Part shown: piece after piece, positions 50,433 to 59,498 of the stretch
Numbering within the stretch: the stretch's first letter is position 1
Layout: each line of letters opens with the position of its first letter
From: NCEH01 sp002257205
GTDB lineage: Bacteria; Pseudomonadota; Alphaproteobacteria; Rhizobiales; Xanthobacteraceae
NCBI RefSeq assembly: GCF_043195105.1
Contig: NZ_JBAFWO010000003.1
DNA: 64,000 nucleotides
Reading direction: 5' to 3' (one strand)
Notes under the pieces: generated by a model
Seen by the model: the letters and a program-made list of their open reading frames with translations, nothing else
Database searches by the model: none
What the model was told of the DNA's origin: nothing
Program-made: the position numbers and the translations under genes

Positions 50433-51383
50433 ATGCTCTCCCGCACCGCCGAAAACCTGTATTGGCTGTCGCGCTATGTGGAGCGCGCCGATTGTCTCGC
50501 GCGTATCCTCGATGTCGCCCAGCGTCTGTCCTATACGCCCGTGCCCGCCGAACGGCCGACCAATGAATGGGGCTCCGCCGTGCTCACCGCCGGCTGCGCC
50601 GAGGAATTCGTCGCCCGCCACGGCCCGCTGGAGGAGGCGAGCGAGGACCATGTGGTCTCCTTCCTCGCCTTCGACCTCGAGAACCCGAGCTCCATCCGCA
50701 ACTGCTTCGAGGTGGCGCGCACCAATGCGCGGTCCGTGCGCACGGCGCTGACCTCGGAAATGTGGGACGTGATCAATTCGTCCTGGATCGAATTGCGCTC
50801 CTTCCCAGACAAGGCGCTGAGCCGCGAGGAGCTGGCGCGGTTCTTGGCGTTCGTGAAGGAAACCTCGCTGCGCTTCGACGGCGCCACCTTCCGCACCATG
50901 CTGCGCAACGATGCCTATTGGTTCACCCGCGCCGGCGCCCATGTGGAGCGCGCCGACAACACCGCCCGCATCCTGGACGTGAAATATCACGTGCTGCTGC
51001 CGGAGCAGGAGCACGTGGGCGGGCCGCTGGATTATTTCCAATGGGCCTCGATCCTGCGCTCGGTCTCCGCGCTCACGGCGTTCCACTGGGTCTATCGCGA
51101 CAGCGTGAAGCCGTGGCTGGTGGCGGATCTTCTGATCCTCAACCGCGCCATGCCGCGCTCGCTCGCCAGCTGCTACGACAATCTCTCGCGCTGCCTGGAC
51201 GACATCGCCGGCGCCTATGGCCGGCAGGGTCCCGCCCAGCGGCTCGCGCGAACCACCCAGGCGCGGCTGTCAAACCGGACCATCGAGGATATCTTCCAGA
51301 GCGGCCTGCATGAATTCATCAGCGAATTCATCACCGACAACAACAAGCTGGCCGCCGAGATCACGGAACAATATCTCGTCTGA
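50433..51383 (+). CDS. Alpha-E domain protein
   Basis: 316 residues. Begins 'MLSRTAENLYWLSRYVERAD' and repeats the pattern later as 'FTRAGAHVERADNTARILDV', the two Glu-containing helices that give the alpha-E family its name. It is all-helical and soluble, of unknown mechanism, and always linked to the circularly permuted ATP-grasp gene. The family is predicted to act with the ligase and the transglutaminase in making or processing a peptide. Confidence 0.92.
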   Translation: MLSRTAENLYWLSRYVERADCLARILDVAQRLSYTPVPAERPTNEWGSAVLTAGCAEEFVARHGPLEEASEDHVVSFLAFDLENPSSIRNCFEVARTNARSVRTALTSEMWDVINSSWIELRSFPDKALSREELARFLAFVKETSLRFDGATFRTMLRNDAYWFTRAGAHVERADNTARILDVKYHVLLPEQEHVGGPLDYFQWASILRSVSALTAFHWVYRDSVKPWLVADLLILNRAMPRSLASCYDNLSRCLDDIAGAYGRQGPAQRLARTTQARLSNRTIEDIFQSGLHEFISEFITDNNKLAAEITEQYLV

Positions 51384-51428
51384 CGGCCGGCTTTGCCGAT
51401 CAGGATTGGATGAGGCGAGGGCAGAACA

Positions 51429-52256
51429 ATGCGGGTTCGCATTTACCATCAGATCATCCACAAGCTGGAACCGGGGCTGCGGATCGCCACGGCCACCATC
51501 AAGCTCACCCCCCGCAATCACGAAGGCCAGCACATCATGCGCTGGCCGCTGGATGTGCAGCCCGATTGCCGCCTCTATCCCCATGAGGATGCGTTCGGAA
51601 ACCTGTGCCACACGTTCTCGGTCGAGGGGCCGCTGGATCACATCACCCTGCTCGCCGAGGGCGATGTGGAAACCCGCGACATGACCGGCGTGGTGCGCGG
51701 CACGGTGGAGCGCTTTCCCCCCTCCCTGTTCCTGCGGCAGACCGATTTCACCATGCCCGACGCGCAGATCGAGGCCATGGCGGCCGAGGCGGTGGATGCG
51801 GACGGCCCGCTGGCCCAGGCCCACGCCCTGATGGGGCTGATCCACGAGGCCATCACGGAAATTCCCGTCGAAAGCGCGGCGGTGGCCCGCGCGGCGAGCG
51901 CCGTGCTTGCGGGCGGGGAAGGCACATCGGGGGAGATCGCCCATGTGTTCACCTCCGCCGCGCGCCATCTGCGCATCCCGGCCCGGCACATCTCCGGCTA
52001 TGCGACCGAGGACGATGCGCCCGGCACGGCGCGCGAATTGGCGGAAGTGCATGTGCCCAAGCTCGGCTGGGTCGCGTTCGACTGCGGGCGCAAGGTCTGC
52101 GCCACGGAAGAACATGTGCGGGTGGCGGTGGCGCTGGATTCGCTCGGCGTCGCCCCGGTGCGCGGCACCGGCATCAATGCCAGCGAGGAGGCCAGGGCCA
52201 ATGCGGTGACCCACTCCTCGCACCACGGCCAGAGCCAGAGCCAGACCCAGGAATGA
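51429..52256 (+). CDS. Transglutaminase-like protein, catalytic Cys and His apparently lost
   Basis: 275 residues. N-terminal beta domain 'MRVRIYHQIIHKLEPGLRIA' as in the family, then the papain-like core. Where active members have G-V-C-Q-D-x-A-H, this protein has G165-T-S167-G-E-I-A-H172, so the nucleophile Cys is Ser. Where they have H-A-W-A-E, it has R202-E-L-A-E206, so the His is Arg. The Asp (D218 in 'GWVAFDCG') is kept. It may be a non-enzymatic partner of the ATP-grasp and alpha-E proteins. The C-terminal 'SHHGQSQSQTQE' is encoded by a simple repeat that continues past the stop. Confidence 0.88.
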   Translation: MRVRIYHQIIHKLEPGLRIATATIKLTPRNHEGQHIMRWPLDVQPDCRLYPHEDAFGNLCHTFSVEGPLDHITLLAEGDVETRDMTGVVRGTVERFPPSLFLRQTDFTMPDAQIEAMAAEAVDADGPLAQAHALMGLIHEAITEIPVESAAVARAASAVLAGGEGTSGEIAHVFTSAARHLRIPARHISGYATEDDAPGTARELAEVHVPKLGWVAFDCGRKVCATEEHVRVAVALDSLGVAPVRGTGINASEEARANAVTHSSHHGQSQSQTQE

Positions 52257-52310
52257 ACCAGACCCAGGAATGAACCAGACCCAAGAATGAACCAGACGCA
52301 GGACTGAACC
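52243..52310 (+). repeat. Four 17-bp tandem repeats spanning the transglutaminase-like stop codon
   Basis: AGACCCAGGAATGAACC occurs at 52243-52259 and 52260-52276 (identical), then as variants at 52277-52293 and 52294-52310. The TGA in the first unit is the stop codon of the gene, so the array lies across the end of the coding region and into the gap before the HIT gene. No spacer structure, so it is not CRISPR. Confidence 0.9.
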
Positions 52311-52444
52311 ACGCGCCGGGGCTGAACCGGCATGGGCTGGTCGCCTGCGGGTGGTGTCCCGCATGCCGCGCCCGCCCGTTTGGGCTTGACCCCGGACGCA
52401 TCCCTTGCGATGCGGGCGCACCACATCCGGCACCGGAGGCATTC

Positions 52445-52879
52445 ATGAGCGAGACGCCCGCCTACGATCCCGCCAACATCTTCGCCAAGATCCTGCGCGG
52501 CGAACTGCCGGCGCATAAGATCTATGAAGACGAGCGCGCCCTCGTGTTCCTCGACATCATGCCGCGCGCCCCCGGCCATGCGCTGGTGATTCCCAAGGCG
52601 CCGGCCCGCAATCTGCTCGACATCGCGCCCGACGACCTCGCTTATGTGGCGCAGATCGCCCAGAAGGTGGCGCAGGCCGCCATGGCCGTGTTCGCGGCGG
52701 ACGGCATCACGGTGCAGCAATTCAACGAGGCCGCCGGCGGGCAGGAGGTGTTCCACCTGCATGTGCACGTGATCCCGCGCCACGAGGGCGTCGCGCTGAA
52801 GCCGCCGGTCTCTTTCCGGGAAGACAATGCGGTGCTCGCCGAACAGGCGGCGAAACTCAAGGCAGAACTCGCCCGGTGA
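52445..52879 (+). CDS. HIT family nucleotide hydrolase
   Basis: 144 residues. Begins 'MSETPAYDPANIFAKILRGE' and 'YEDERALVFLDIMPRAPGHA', and carries the histidine triad H104-x-H106-x-H108 ('VFHLHVHVIPRHEG'). Family members hydrolyse nucleotide-phosphoramidates or dinucleotides (Hint/Fhit-like). Its stop overlaps the GTG start of the beta-RFAP synthase gene by 4 bases (GTGA), so it is coupled to the H4MPT cluster. Confidence 0.93.
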   Translation: MSETPAYDPANIFAKILRGELPAHKIYEDERALVFLDIMPRAPGHALVIPKAPARNLLDIAPDDLAYVAQIAQKVAQAAMAVFAADGITVQQFNEAAGGQEVFHLHVHVIPRHEGVALKPPVSFREDNAVLAEQAAKLKAELAR

Positions 52880-53874
52880 CCGTCGGTCACGCCGTCCCCG
52901 GCGCCGGCGTGCGCATTCACGCGCCGGCGCGGCTGCATCTCGGCTTTCTCGACCTCGGCGGCGCGCTGGGCCGGCGCTTCGGCAGTCTCGGCCTGACGCT
53001 GGAGGCGCCGGAGACCTGCGTGCGCGTTGAGGCGGCGGCGCACGACAGCGCGGCCGGTCCGGACGCCGATCGCGCCGCGCGGGCGCGGGATGTGGTGCGC
53101 GCTGCGTTCGCCATCGACCTGCCGCTTGCCATTACCGTCGAGGGCGCGCTTCCCGCCCACGCGGGCCTCGGCTCCGGCACCCAATTGGCGCTGGCGGTGG
53201 CGATGGGGGTGGCGCGCCTCGCCGGCCGGCCGCTGGAGGTGCGCGACGCGGCCCGCCTGCTGGAACGCGGACGACGCTCGGCCATCGGCATCGGCGCTTT
53301 CGAGACCGGCGGCGTCATTCTCGACGGCGGCAAGCCGGTCGTCTCCACCGCCCCGGACGTGGGCGCCGCGCCGCCTCTTCTCGCCCGCCTGCCGGTGCCC
53401 GAGGCGTGGCGCATCCTGCTGGTGTTCGACGCGGCGAAAAGCGGTCTCTCGGGCGAGGCCGAGACCCGCGCCATGGAGACGCTGCCGCCGTTCGCCCAAA
53501 GTCTGGCCGCCCATCTGTGCCATCTGGTGCTGATGCAGGCGCTGCCCGCCCTTGCGGAAGGCGATGCAACCAGCTTCGGCAGCGCAATCGGCGCCGTGCA
53601 GAAACATCTGGGCGACCATTATGCCGCGGCGCAGGGGGGCGGGCGCCACACCAGCGCGGATGTCGCCCACGCCCTTGCCTTTATTGAGGAAAACGGGATT
53701 CCCGGGGTCGGCCAGACCTCCTGGGGGCCGACCGGCTTCGCCATTGTGGGGAGCGCGGCGCGCGGCGAAGCGCTTTTGCAGGCGCTGCGCACTCGCTATG
53801 CTGATTGCGCGAACCTCTCGTTCGCTTGCGTGCGGGGAAACAACCGCGGCGCCACGATCGTCGATCTGCCTTAG
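52876..53874 (+). CDS. mptG: Beta-ribofuranosylaminobenzene 5'-phosphate synthase
   Basis: 332 residues from the GTG overlapping the HIT stop. A GHMP-kinase-like fold with 'RIHAPARLHLGFLDLGGALG' at the N-terminus, the Gly-rich loop 'ALPAHAGLGSGTQLALAVAM', 'SAIGIGAFETGGVILDGGKP' and 'GVGQTSWGPTGFAIVG'. The enzyme condenses phosphoribosyl pyrophosphate with a hydroxybenzoate-type acceptor with CO2 loss, the committed step to H4MPT. First of the methanopterin genes, 63 bases before mtdB. Confidence 0.92.
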   Translation: MTVGHAVPGAGVRIHAPARLHLGFLDLGGALGRRFGSLGLTLEAPETCVRVEAAAHDSAAGPDADRAARARDVVRAAFAIDLPLAITVEGALPAHAGLGSGTQLALAVAMGVARLAGRPLEVRDAARLLERGRRSAIGIGAFETGGVILDGGKPVVSTAPDVGAAPPLLARLPVPEAWRILLVFDAAKSGLSGEAETRAMETLPPFAQSLAAHLCHLVLMQALPALAEGDATSFGSAIGAVQKHLGDHYAAAQGGGRHTSADVAHALAFIEENGIPGVGQTSWGPTGFAIVGSAARGEALLQALRTRYADCANLSFACVRGNNRGATIVDLP

Positions 53875-53937
53875 GCCGTTCGGCGCACGGGGCGCGGCCA
53901 CCCGCTTTCCTGTTTCCCCGGACGGAGCAAGACGGCC

Positions 53938-54849
53938 ATGGCCACCGCCGCCCCCATTCTGCACATGATTTCGCCCCTGCCCCACGTGAGCCCGTTCGAC
54001 GTGAACATGGCGGTGGACGCGGGCTATGGGCATCTGATGCCTTATTCGAACGTGACGCTGGATCAGGTCCGCGACCTGACGCAGGATATGATGTTCTCCC
54101 GCGCGCCACAGGCCGCGCCGCGCACCGGCCTGTTCATCGGCGGTAAGGATGCGGGGCTCGCGCTCGATATGGCCGATGCGGCGCGCGCGGCGCTGTTTCC
54201 GCCGTTCGAGATTTCGATCTTTCCCGATCCCGCCGGCTCATTCACCACCGCCGCCGCCATGGTGGCTTTGGCGGAGCAGGAAGCCGCGCTGCGCGGCACG
54301 CCGGGCCTTTCGGGCGCGCGGGTGCAGGTTTACGGCGCCACTGGCGTCGTGGGCGGCATCGCGGCCGTGCTGGCGGCAAAGGCGGGCGCGCATGTGGTGC
54401 TGGTGGGGCATCGCGACATCGCCAGCGTCGCCACCAAGGCGGATGATTTCCACGAGCGCTTCGGTGTCGCCCTCTCGGCGGTGGCCGCCCGCACGGACGC
54501 GGAAAAGCATGCCCTGGTGGGCGAAGCCGACGTGATTCTCGCCGCCGGCCGGGCCGGGGTGGAGATCCTCTCAGCCGCGCACCTTGCCTCCGCGCGGGAG
54601 CTGAAAGTCGCCGCCGACGTGAACGCCGTGCCGCCGGCCGGCATCGCCGGCATCGGCCCCCATGACAAGGGCGTCGCATTGCCTCATGGTGTCGGAATCG
54701 GAGCCCTCGCCATCGGCAATCTGAAATACCGGGTCCAGCATGCGTTGCTCCGGCGCATGCACGAAACCGACACGGCCCTCTTCATCGGCCTCGACGAGGC
54801 CTTCGCGCTGGCCAGACAGATGGCCGCGGCGTTGCAAACTGCGGGTTGA
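53938..54849 (+). CDS. mtdB: NAD(P)-dependent methylene-H4MPT dehydrogenase
   Basis: 303 residues. Begins 'HMISPLPHVSPFDVNMAVDA' as bacterial methylene-tetrahydromethanopterin dehydrogenases do. The Rossmann motif is 'VQVYGATGVVGGIAAVLAAK' (about residues 128-147), and 'KVAADVNAVPPAGIAGIG' lies near the active site. It oxidises methylene-H4MPT to methenyl-H4MPT with NAD or NADP, the first oxidation after formaldehyde activation. The closely related MtdA uses H4F and NADP only; the gene neighbourhood (mptG, mch) favours MtdB. Next gene 4 bases downstream. Confidence 0.93.
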   Translation: MATAAPILHMISPLPHVSPFDVNMAVDAGYGHLMPYSNVTLDQVRDLTQDMMFSRAPQAAPRTGLFIGGKDAGLALDMADAARAALFPPFEISIFPDPAGSFTTAAAMVALAEQEAALRGTPGLSGARVQVYGATGVVGGIAAVLAAKAGAHVVLVGHRDIASVATKADDFHERFGVALSAVAARTDAEKHALVGEADVILAAGRAGVEILSAAHLASARELKVAADVNAVPPAGIAGIGPHDKGVALPHGVGIGALAIGNLKYRVQHALLRRMHETDTALFIGLDEAFALARQMAAALQTAG

Positions 54850-54853
54850 GCTT

Positions 54854-55996
54854 ATGGATCTCGCCGTCATCGCCCTGTCCGCGCGCCCCCTGGCGGCGAG
54901 CGCCGCGCGCGCCGGTTTCGCGGCGCTTTCCCTCGACCTGTTCGCCGATCTCGACACCTGCGCCAATGCCGCGCGCTGCGTGCGCGTGCACAAGAAGAAC
55001 GGATTTTCCTTCGACGGCGACGATCTCATCCAGGCGCTCGCGAACCTCTCGCCCCCCGGCCTGCCGGTGGTGCTGGGCGGCGGGTTCGAGGACGACACGC
55101 CGCTGATGACCCGCATCGCCGAGCGCAATCCCATCCTCGGCAACATGGCCGAGACGGTGCGCGTGCTGAAGGATCCGCTGGCGCTCGCGGCCCTGTGCGG
55201 CCATCTCGGCATCGCCTTTCCGCCGGTGACGCTGGACGCGCCGGACGGCGCGCTGGCCGAAGCGCCGCTACTGGAAAAGAAGATCGGCGGCGCCGGCGGC
55301 AGCCATATCCGCCGCCGCGCGCCGGAGGAGACCGGGCCGCCCGCGCCGGGCCATTATCTGCAACGTGAAGTCAGCGGCACCGCTTATTCGCTGCTGATCC
55401 TTTCCAATGGAAAGGAAGCGCTTCCGGTCGGCGCGAGCTGGCAATGGTCGCATTCCGATAGCACCCATCCGTTCCGCTATGGCGGCGCGGTCGGCCCGGT
55501 GCCTCTGCCCGCCAAGCATGCGGCGGCGATCCTCGCCGGGGCCCTGCGCATCGCCACCGTGTGCGGCCTCGTGGGCCTGATCTCGGTGGACGTGCTGGTG
55601 GAAGCGGACCGCTGGTGGCTGGTGGAGATCAATCCCCGGATTGGCGCGAGCATCGACATTTTCGATGTGGACCCCATGCCGCCCTTGCTGGCGCTGCATT
55701 TGGCGGCGTGCGGCGGCAAGCTGCCCAAGGCCCTGCCGCAGCCTAAGGGCGCGACCGCCGCCGGCATTCTCTATGCCGAACGCGACGTGATGATTCCCGC
55801 CGGCGCCTGGCCGAACCATGTGTGCGACCGCACCGCCGCCGGCACAATCATTCCCGCCGGCGCCCCCATCTGCACCGTGAAGCGCACCGCGAGCGACATG
55901 TCGGCCGCCGTGGCCCAGGTGCGCGGCGGCCTGGCCGAAATGCGCAATCACCTCGGCCTGCCGCAAAGCCAGCAGGTGGCGAGCAGCGAGGCATGA
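54854..55996 (+). CDS. ATP-grasp protein of H4MPT cluster (OrfY-type)
   Basis: 380 residues from the ATG at 54854. The position between mtdB and mch matches orfY in Methylobacterium extorquens. An ATP-grasp core includes 'LVGLISVDVLVEADRWWLVE' with metal-binding Glu and 'INPRIGASIDIFDVDP' with Asn, and the N-terminal half is a Rossmann-like pre-ATP-grasp domain. A family tail 'CTVKRTASDMSAAVAQVRGG' closes the protein. Predicted to form an amide bond in cofactor synthesis; the exact step is not established. Stop overlaps the mch start (ATGA). Confidence 0.85.
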   Translation: MDLAVIALSARPLAASAARAGFAALSLDLFADLDTCANAARCVRVHKKNGFSFDGDDLIQALANLSPPGLPVVLGGGFEDDTPLMTRIAERNPILGNMAETVRVLKDPLALAALCGHLGIAFPPVTLDAPDGALAEAPLLEKKIGGAGGSHIRRRAPEETGPPAPGHYLQREVSGTAYSLLILSNGKEALPVGASWQWSHSDSTHPFRYGGAVGPVPLPAKHAAAILAGALRIATVCGLVGLISVDVLVEADRWWLVEINPRIGASIDIFDVDPMPPLLALHLAACGGKLPKALPQPKGATAAGILYAERDVMIPAGAWPNHVCDRTAAGTIIPAGAPICTVKRTASDMSAAVAQVRGGLAEMRNHLGLPQSQQVASSEA

Positions 55997-56946
55997 GCCG
56001 GCCCGATCTGTCGCGGCGCGCCGCCGGCCTGGTGGAGGCGCTGATCAATGATGCCGATGCGCTGCGCCTTGCGGTCTCCACTGGGCCGCACGGCGCGCGG
56101 ATCGTCGATGCCGGCATCGACGCGCGCGGCGGGCTGGAGGCAGGACGGCGGATCGCGGAAATCTGCCTCGGCGGGCTGGGGCAAGTGGCGTTCCAGACCT
56201 GCGACCGCTTCGCCCCCTGGACCACGCTCGTCACGGTGGGCACGTGCGACCCGGTGCTCGCCTGCCTCGGCAGCCAATATGCCGGCTGGCAGCTGGCGGC
56301 GGGCGATTTCTTTGCCCTCGGCTCCGGCCCCGGCCGCGCCACGGCGGCGAAGGAGCCGCTGTTTGCCGAGCTCGGCTTTCGCGAACAGGGCGCGGACATC
56401 GTCCTGGTGCTGGAAACCGGCCAGATGCCGCCGGCCGAGGTGATTGAGGATATCCGTGCCGCCACGGGGGTCGCGGGGGAGAAAATCACCCTCATCCTCA
56501 CGCCCACCAGCAGCCTTGCGGGCGGAGTGCAGATCGCGGCGCGGGTGCTGGAAGTGGCGCTTCACAAGGCCCATGCCCTGCATTTCCCACTGGATCGCAT
56601 TCTGGACGGGCGCGGCAGCGCGCCGGTGCCGCCGTCGGCGCCGGATTTCATCGTCGCCATGGGCCGCACCAATGATGCGACGCTTTACGGCGGCGAGGTG
56701 CAGCTTCATGTGAGCGGCCCGGCGGACGAGGCGCGCGATCTCGCGCAGCGCCTGCCGAGCTTGACCTCGCGCGACCATGGCCGGCCGTTCGCCGAGGTGT
56801 TCGCGGCCTATGCGTGTGATTTCTACCGCATCGACCCGCTGCTGTTCTCGCCGGCGCAGGTGCTCGTGACCGCCGTGGAGCATGGCGTGAGCTTCACCGC
56901 CGGGGCAGTCGATCCGGCCTTGATCGCGCGCTCATTTGCCGGCTGA
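55993..56946 (+). CDS. mch: Methenyltetrahydromethanopterin cyclohydrolase
   Basis: 317 residues from the ATG overlapping the upstream stop; a longer upstream frame lies inside that gene. Typical sequence: 'GARIVDAGIDARGGLEAGRR', 'DPVLACLGSQYAGWQL', 'ALGSGPGRA', 'VALHKAHALHFPLDRI' and 'GRTNDATLYGGEVQLHV'. It hydrolyses methenyl-H4MPT to formyl-H4MPT after MtdB. Downstream, orf5-type gene begins 6 bases later. Confidence 0.95.
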   Translation: MSRPDLSRRAAGLVEALINDADALRLAVSTGPHGARIVDAGIDARGGLEAGRRIAEICLGGLGQVAFQTCDRFAPWTTLVTVGTCDPVLACLGSQYAGWQLAAGDFFALGSGPGRATAAKEPLFAELGFREQGADIVLVLETGQMPPAEVIEDIRAATGVAGEKITLILTPTSSLAGGVQIAARVLEVALHKAHALHFPLDRILDGRGSAPVPPSAPDFIVAMGRTNDATLYGGEVQLHVSGPADEARDLAQRLPSLTSRDHGRPFAEVFAAYACDFYRIDPLLFSPAQVLVTAVEHGVSFTAGAVDPALIARSFAG

Positions 56947-56952
56947 ACATCC

Positions 56953-57845
56953 ATGGCCGCCGCATTCGATCCCCGCATCGCCATCTTCGCCGAGCGGGCG
57001 GACTGGCACACCCGCCGCCTCATCGCCGCGCTGAAAAAGCGCGGACGCGCGGCGCGGCTGCTGTCGCTGAAATCCTGCGGCTTCGCGGTGGGCGCGACGC
57101 CCCACGGCCTGCTGCTGCCGGGGTTCGAGGAGGCGCTTCCCCAAAGCGCCTTCGTGCGCATCATGCCCGGCGGCACCACCGAGCAGATCACCTTGCGGCT
57201 CGGTGTGCTCCATGCGCTGCGGGAATCCGGCGTCAGGGTGATGAACGATGCCCGCGCCATCGAGCGCTGCATCGACAAGAGCATGACCACCTTCCTGCTC
57301 GCCCGCGCCGGCCTGCCGACCCCGCGCACCTTGGTGCTGGAAGACCCGCAGGCGGCCCAGATGCTGATCGACGCGGCGCCGGGCGACACGGTGCTGAAGC
57401 CCTTGTTCGGCGCCCAAGGGCGCGGCCTGCGCCGCCTCGCGCCAAAGGAAGCGCTGCCGGGCGCGGAAGAGATGGACGGGGTCTATTATCTCCAGGACTT
57501 CATTCCACCCGCCGACGCGCGCCATTCCGATTACCGTGTGTTTGTGGTGGGCGGCCGGGCGGAAGGCGCCATGCGGCGGGTCGCCAGCCATTGGATCACC
57601 AATATCCACCAGGGTGCGACCGGCGAGCCTGTGCCCGCCACAGGCGCGCTCGCCGAAATCGCCGTCGCGGCGGCGCAGGCGGTGGGCGCCCATTTCGCCG
57701 GCGTGGACCTGATCGCCGACGCCGCCGGCCGGCTGCTGGTGCTGGAGGTGAATTCCATGCCGGCCTGGAGCGGCCTTCACGCCGCGACTGGGCTGGACAT
57801 GGCCAAGCCGCTCGCCGCCTTGCTGGCCGGAGAAAGGGCGATGGC

Positions 57846-57849
<4 letters not shown>
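56953..57849 (+). CDS. RimK-like ATP-grasp ligase of H4MPT cluster (Orf5-type)
   Basis: 298 residues. A compact RimK/glutathione-synthetase-like ATP-grasp enzyme: 'ERCIDKSMTTFLLARAGLPT', 'GDTVLKPLFGAQGRGLRRL', 'HSDYRVFVVGGRAEGAM' and 'FAGVDLIADAAGRLLVLEVN' with the metal-binding Glu-x-Asn. Directly after mch, as orf5 in methylotrophs. Archaeal relatives (MptN) add glutamate to methanopterin, so a glutamate-ligase role in the H4MPT side chain is likely. Overlaps the next gene by ATGA. Confidence 0.88.
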
Positions 57850-58742
<893 letters not shown>

Positions 58743-58749
58743 GCGCCGA

Positions 58750-59463
58750 TCAGACAAAGCGCGCCAGATCCTCCCCCAACAGGCGCCCATCGTGCAGCGC
58801 GGTGGCAACGAGGGCGCCTTCCACGCCCTTTGCGGCCAAAGTGTCGAGGTCCCCCACATGGCGCACACCGCCGGCGGCGAACAGGGCGATCGCTCCGCCG
58901 GGTGCAGCGACGGCTTCATGGCGCGCGCGGATATCGGCGAGCCGCTCAAGATCCGGCCCGGCGCCCGAGCCGACTTTCGCGAGCGTCATGGCGATCACCC
59001 GGCGCGGCCAGAGGGCGGGCGTCGCATGCACCTCTTGCGGGCCGCGCGGCCCCTGCGCGTCATGATCGAGCGAGAGCACGAAATCCAGTCCCGCCATGCC
59101 GGCCAGGGCCCGCGCATCGGCCAGGGTCTCACTGCCCACCACCGGGATGCCGGCATCGGCGGCGTGACGTGCCGCGAGCGCGGCGGCGCTGTTCTCGCCC
59201 GCGTCCACCCACAGAGCGAGAGCGGGAAAGGCCGCGCGCAAATCGCGGATGGCGGGCGCATTGTCGCCCTCCCCCGCGATGGCGTCGAGGTCGGCCACAT
59301 AGAGGGTCGTGAACGGCGCGAGCGCCAGCAGCGCCGCCACGATAGCGCGCGGCGCGCTGCCGGCCGCCAGCGGCGAGACGATGGGCGCATAAAGATGGCG
59401 CGCGCCCTGGCGGGCATGCACCACACGCCCTCCCTTAAGATCGATCACCGGGATAACCTGCAT
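58750..59463 (-). CDS. HisA/HisF-like TIM-barrel protein linked to methanopterin/methylofuran synthesis
   Basis: 237 residues starting 'MQVIPVIDLKGGRVVHARQG', which is HisA-like, with 'TTLYVADLDAIAGEGDN', 'ALWVDAGEN', 'VVGSETLADARAL', 'FVLSLDHDAQGP' and 'FAAGGVRHVGDLDTLAAKGV' phosphate-binding loops. This branch is found in methanogens and H4MPT methylotrophs rather than in histidine operons. It is encoded on the opposite strand, 7 bases tail-to-tail with the Orf17-type gene and 35 bases head-to-head with the MfnD-like gene, so it needs its own promoter within the neighbouring coding region or that gap. The reaction is unknown. Confidence 0.85.
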   Translation of the reverse strand: MQVIPVIDLKGGRVVHARQGARHLYAPIVSPLAAGSAPRAIVAALLALAPFTTLYVADLDAIAGEGDNAPAIRDLRAAFPALALWVDAGENSAAALAARHAADAGIPVVGSETLADARALAGMAGLDFVLSLDHDAQGPRGPQEVHATPALWPRRVIAMTLAKVGSGAGPDLERLADIRARHEAVAAPGGAIALFAAGGVRHVGDLDTLAAKGVEGALVATALHDGRLLGEDLARFV

Positions 59464-59498
59464 CTTCGTGTCCGAGCCTGATACGGGAAGGAAAGCGC

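Noticed and set aside
52243..52310. Short direct repeats considered as a CRISPR remnant
   Set aside because: The units are contiguous with no spacers and extend from a coding region.
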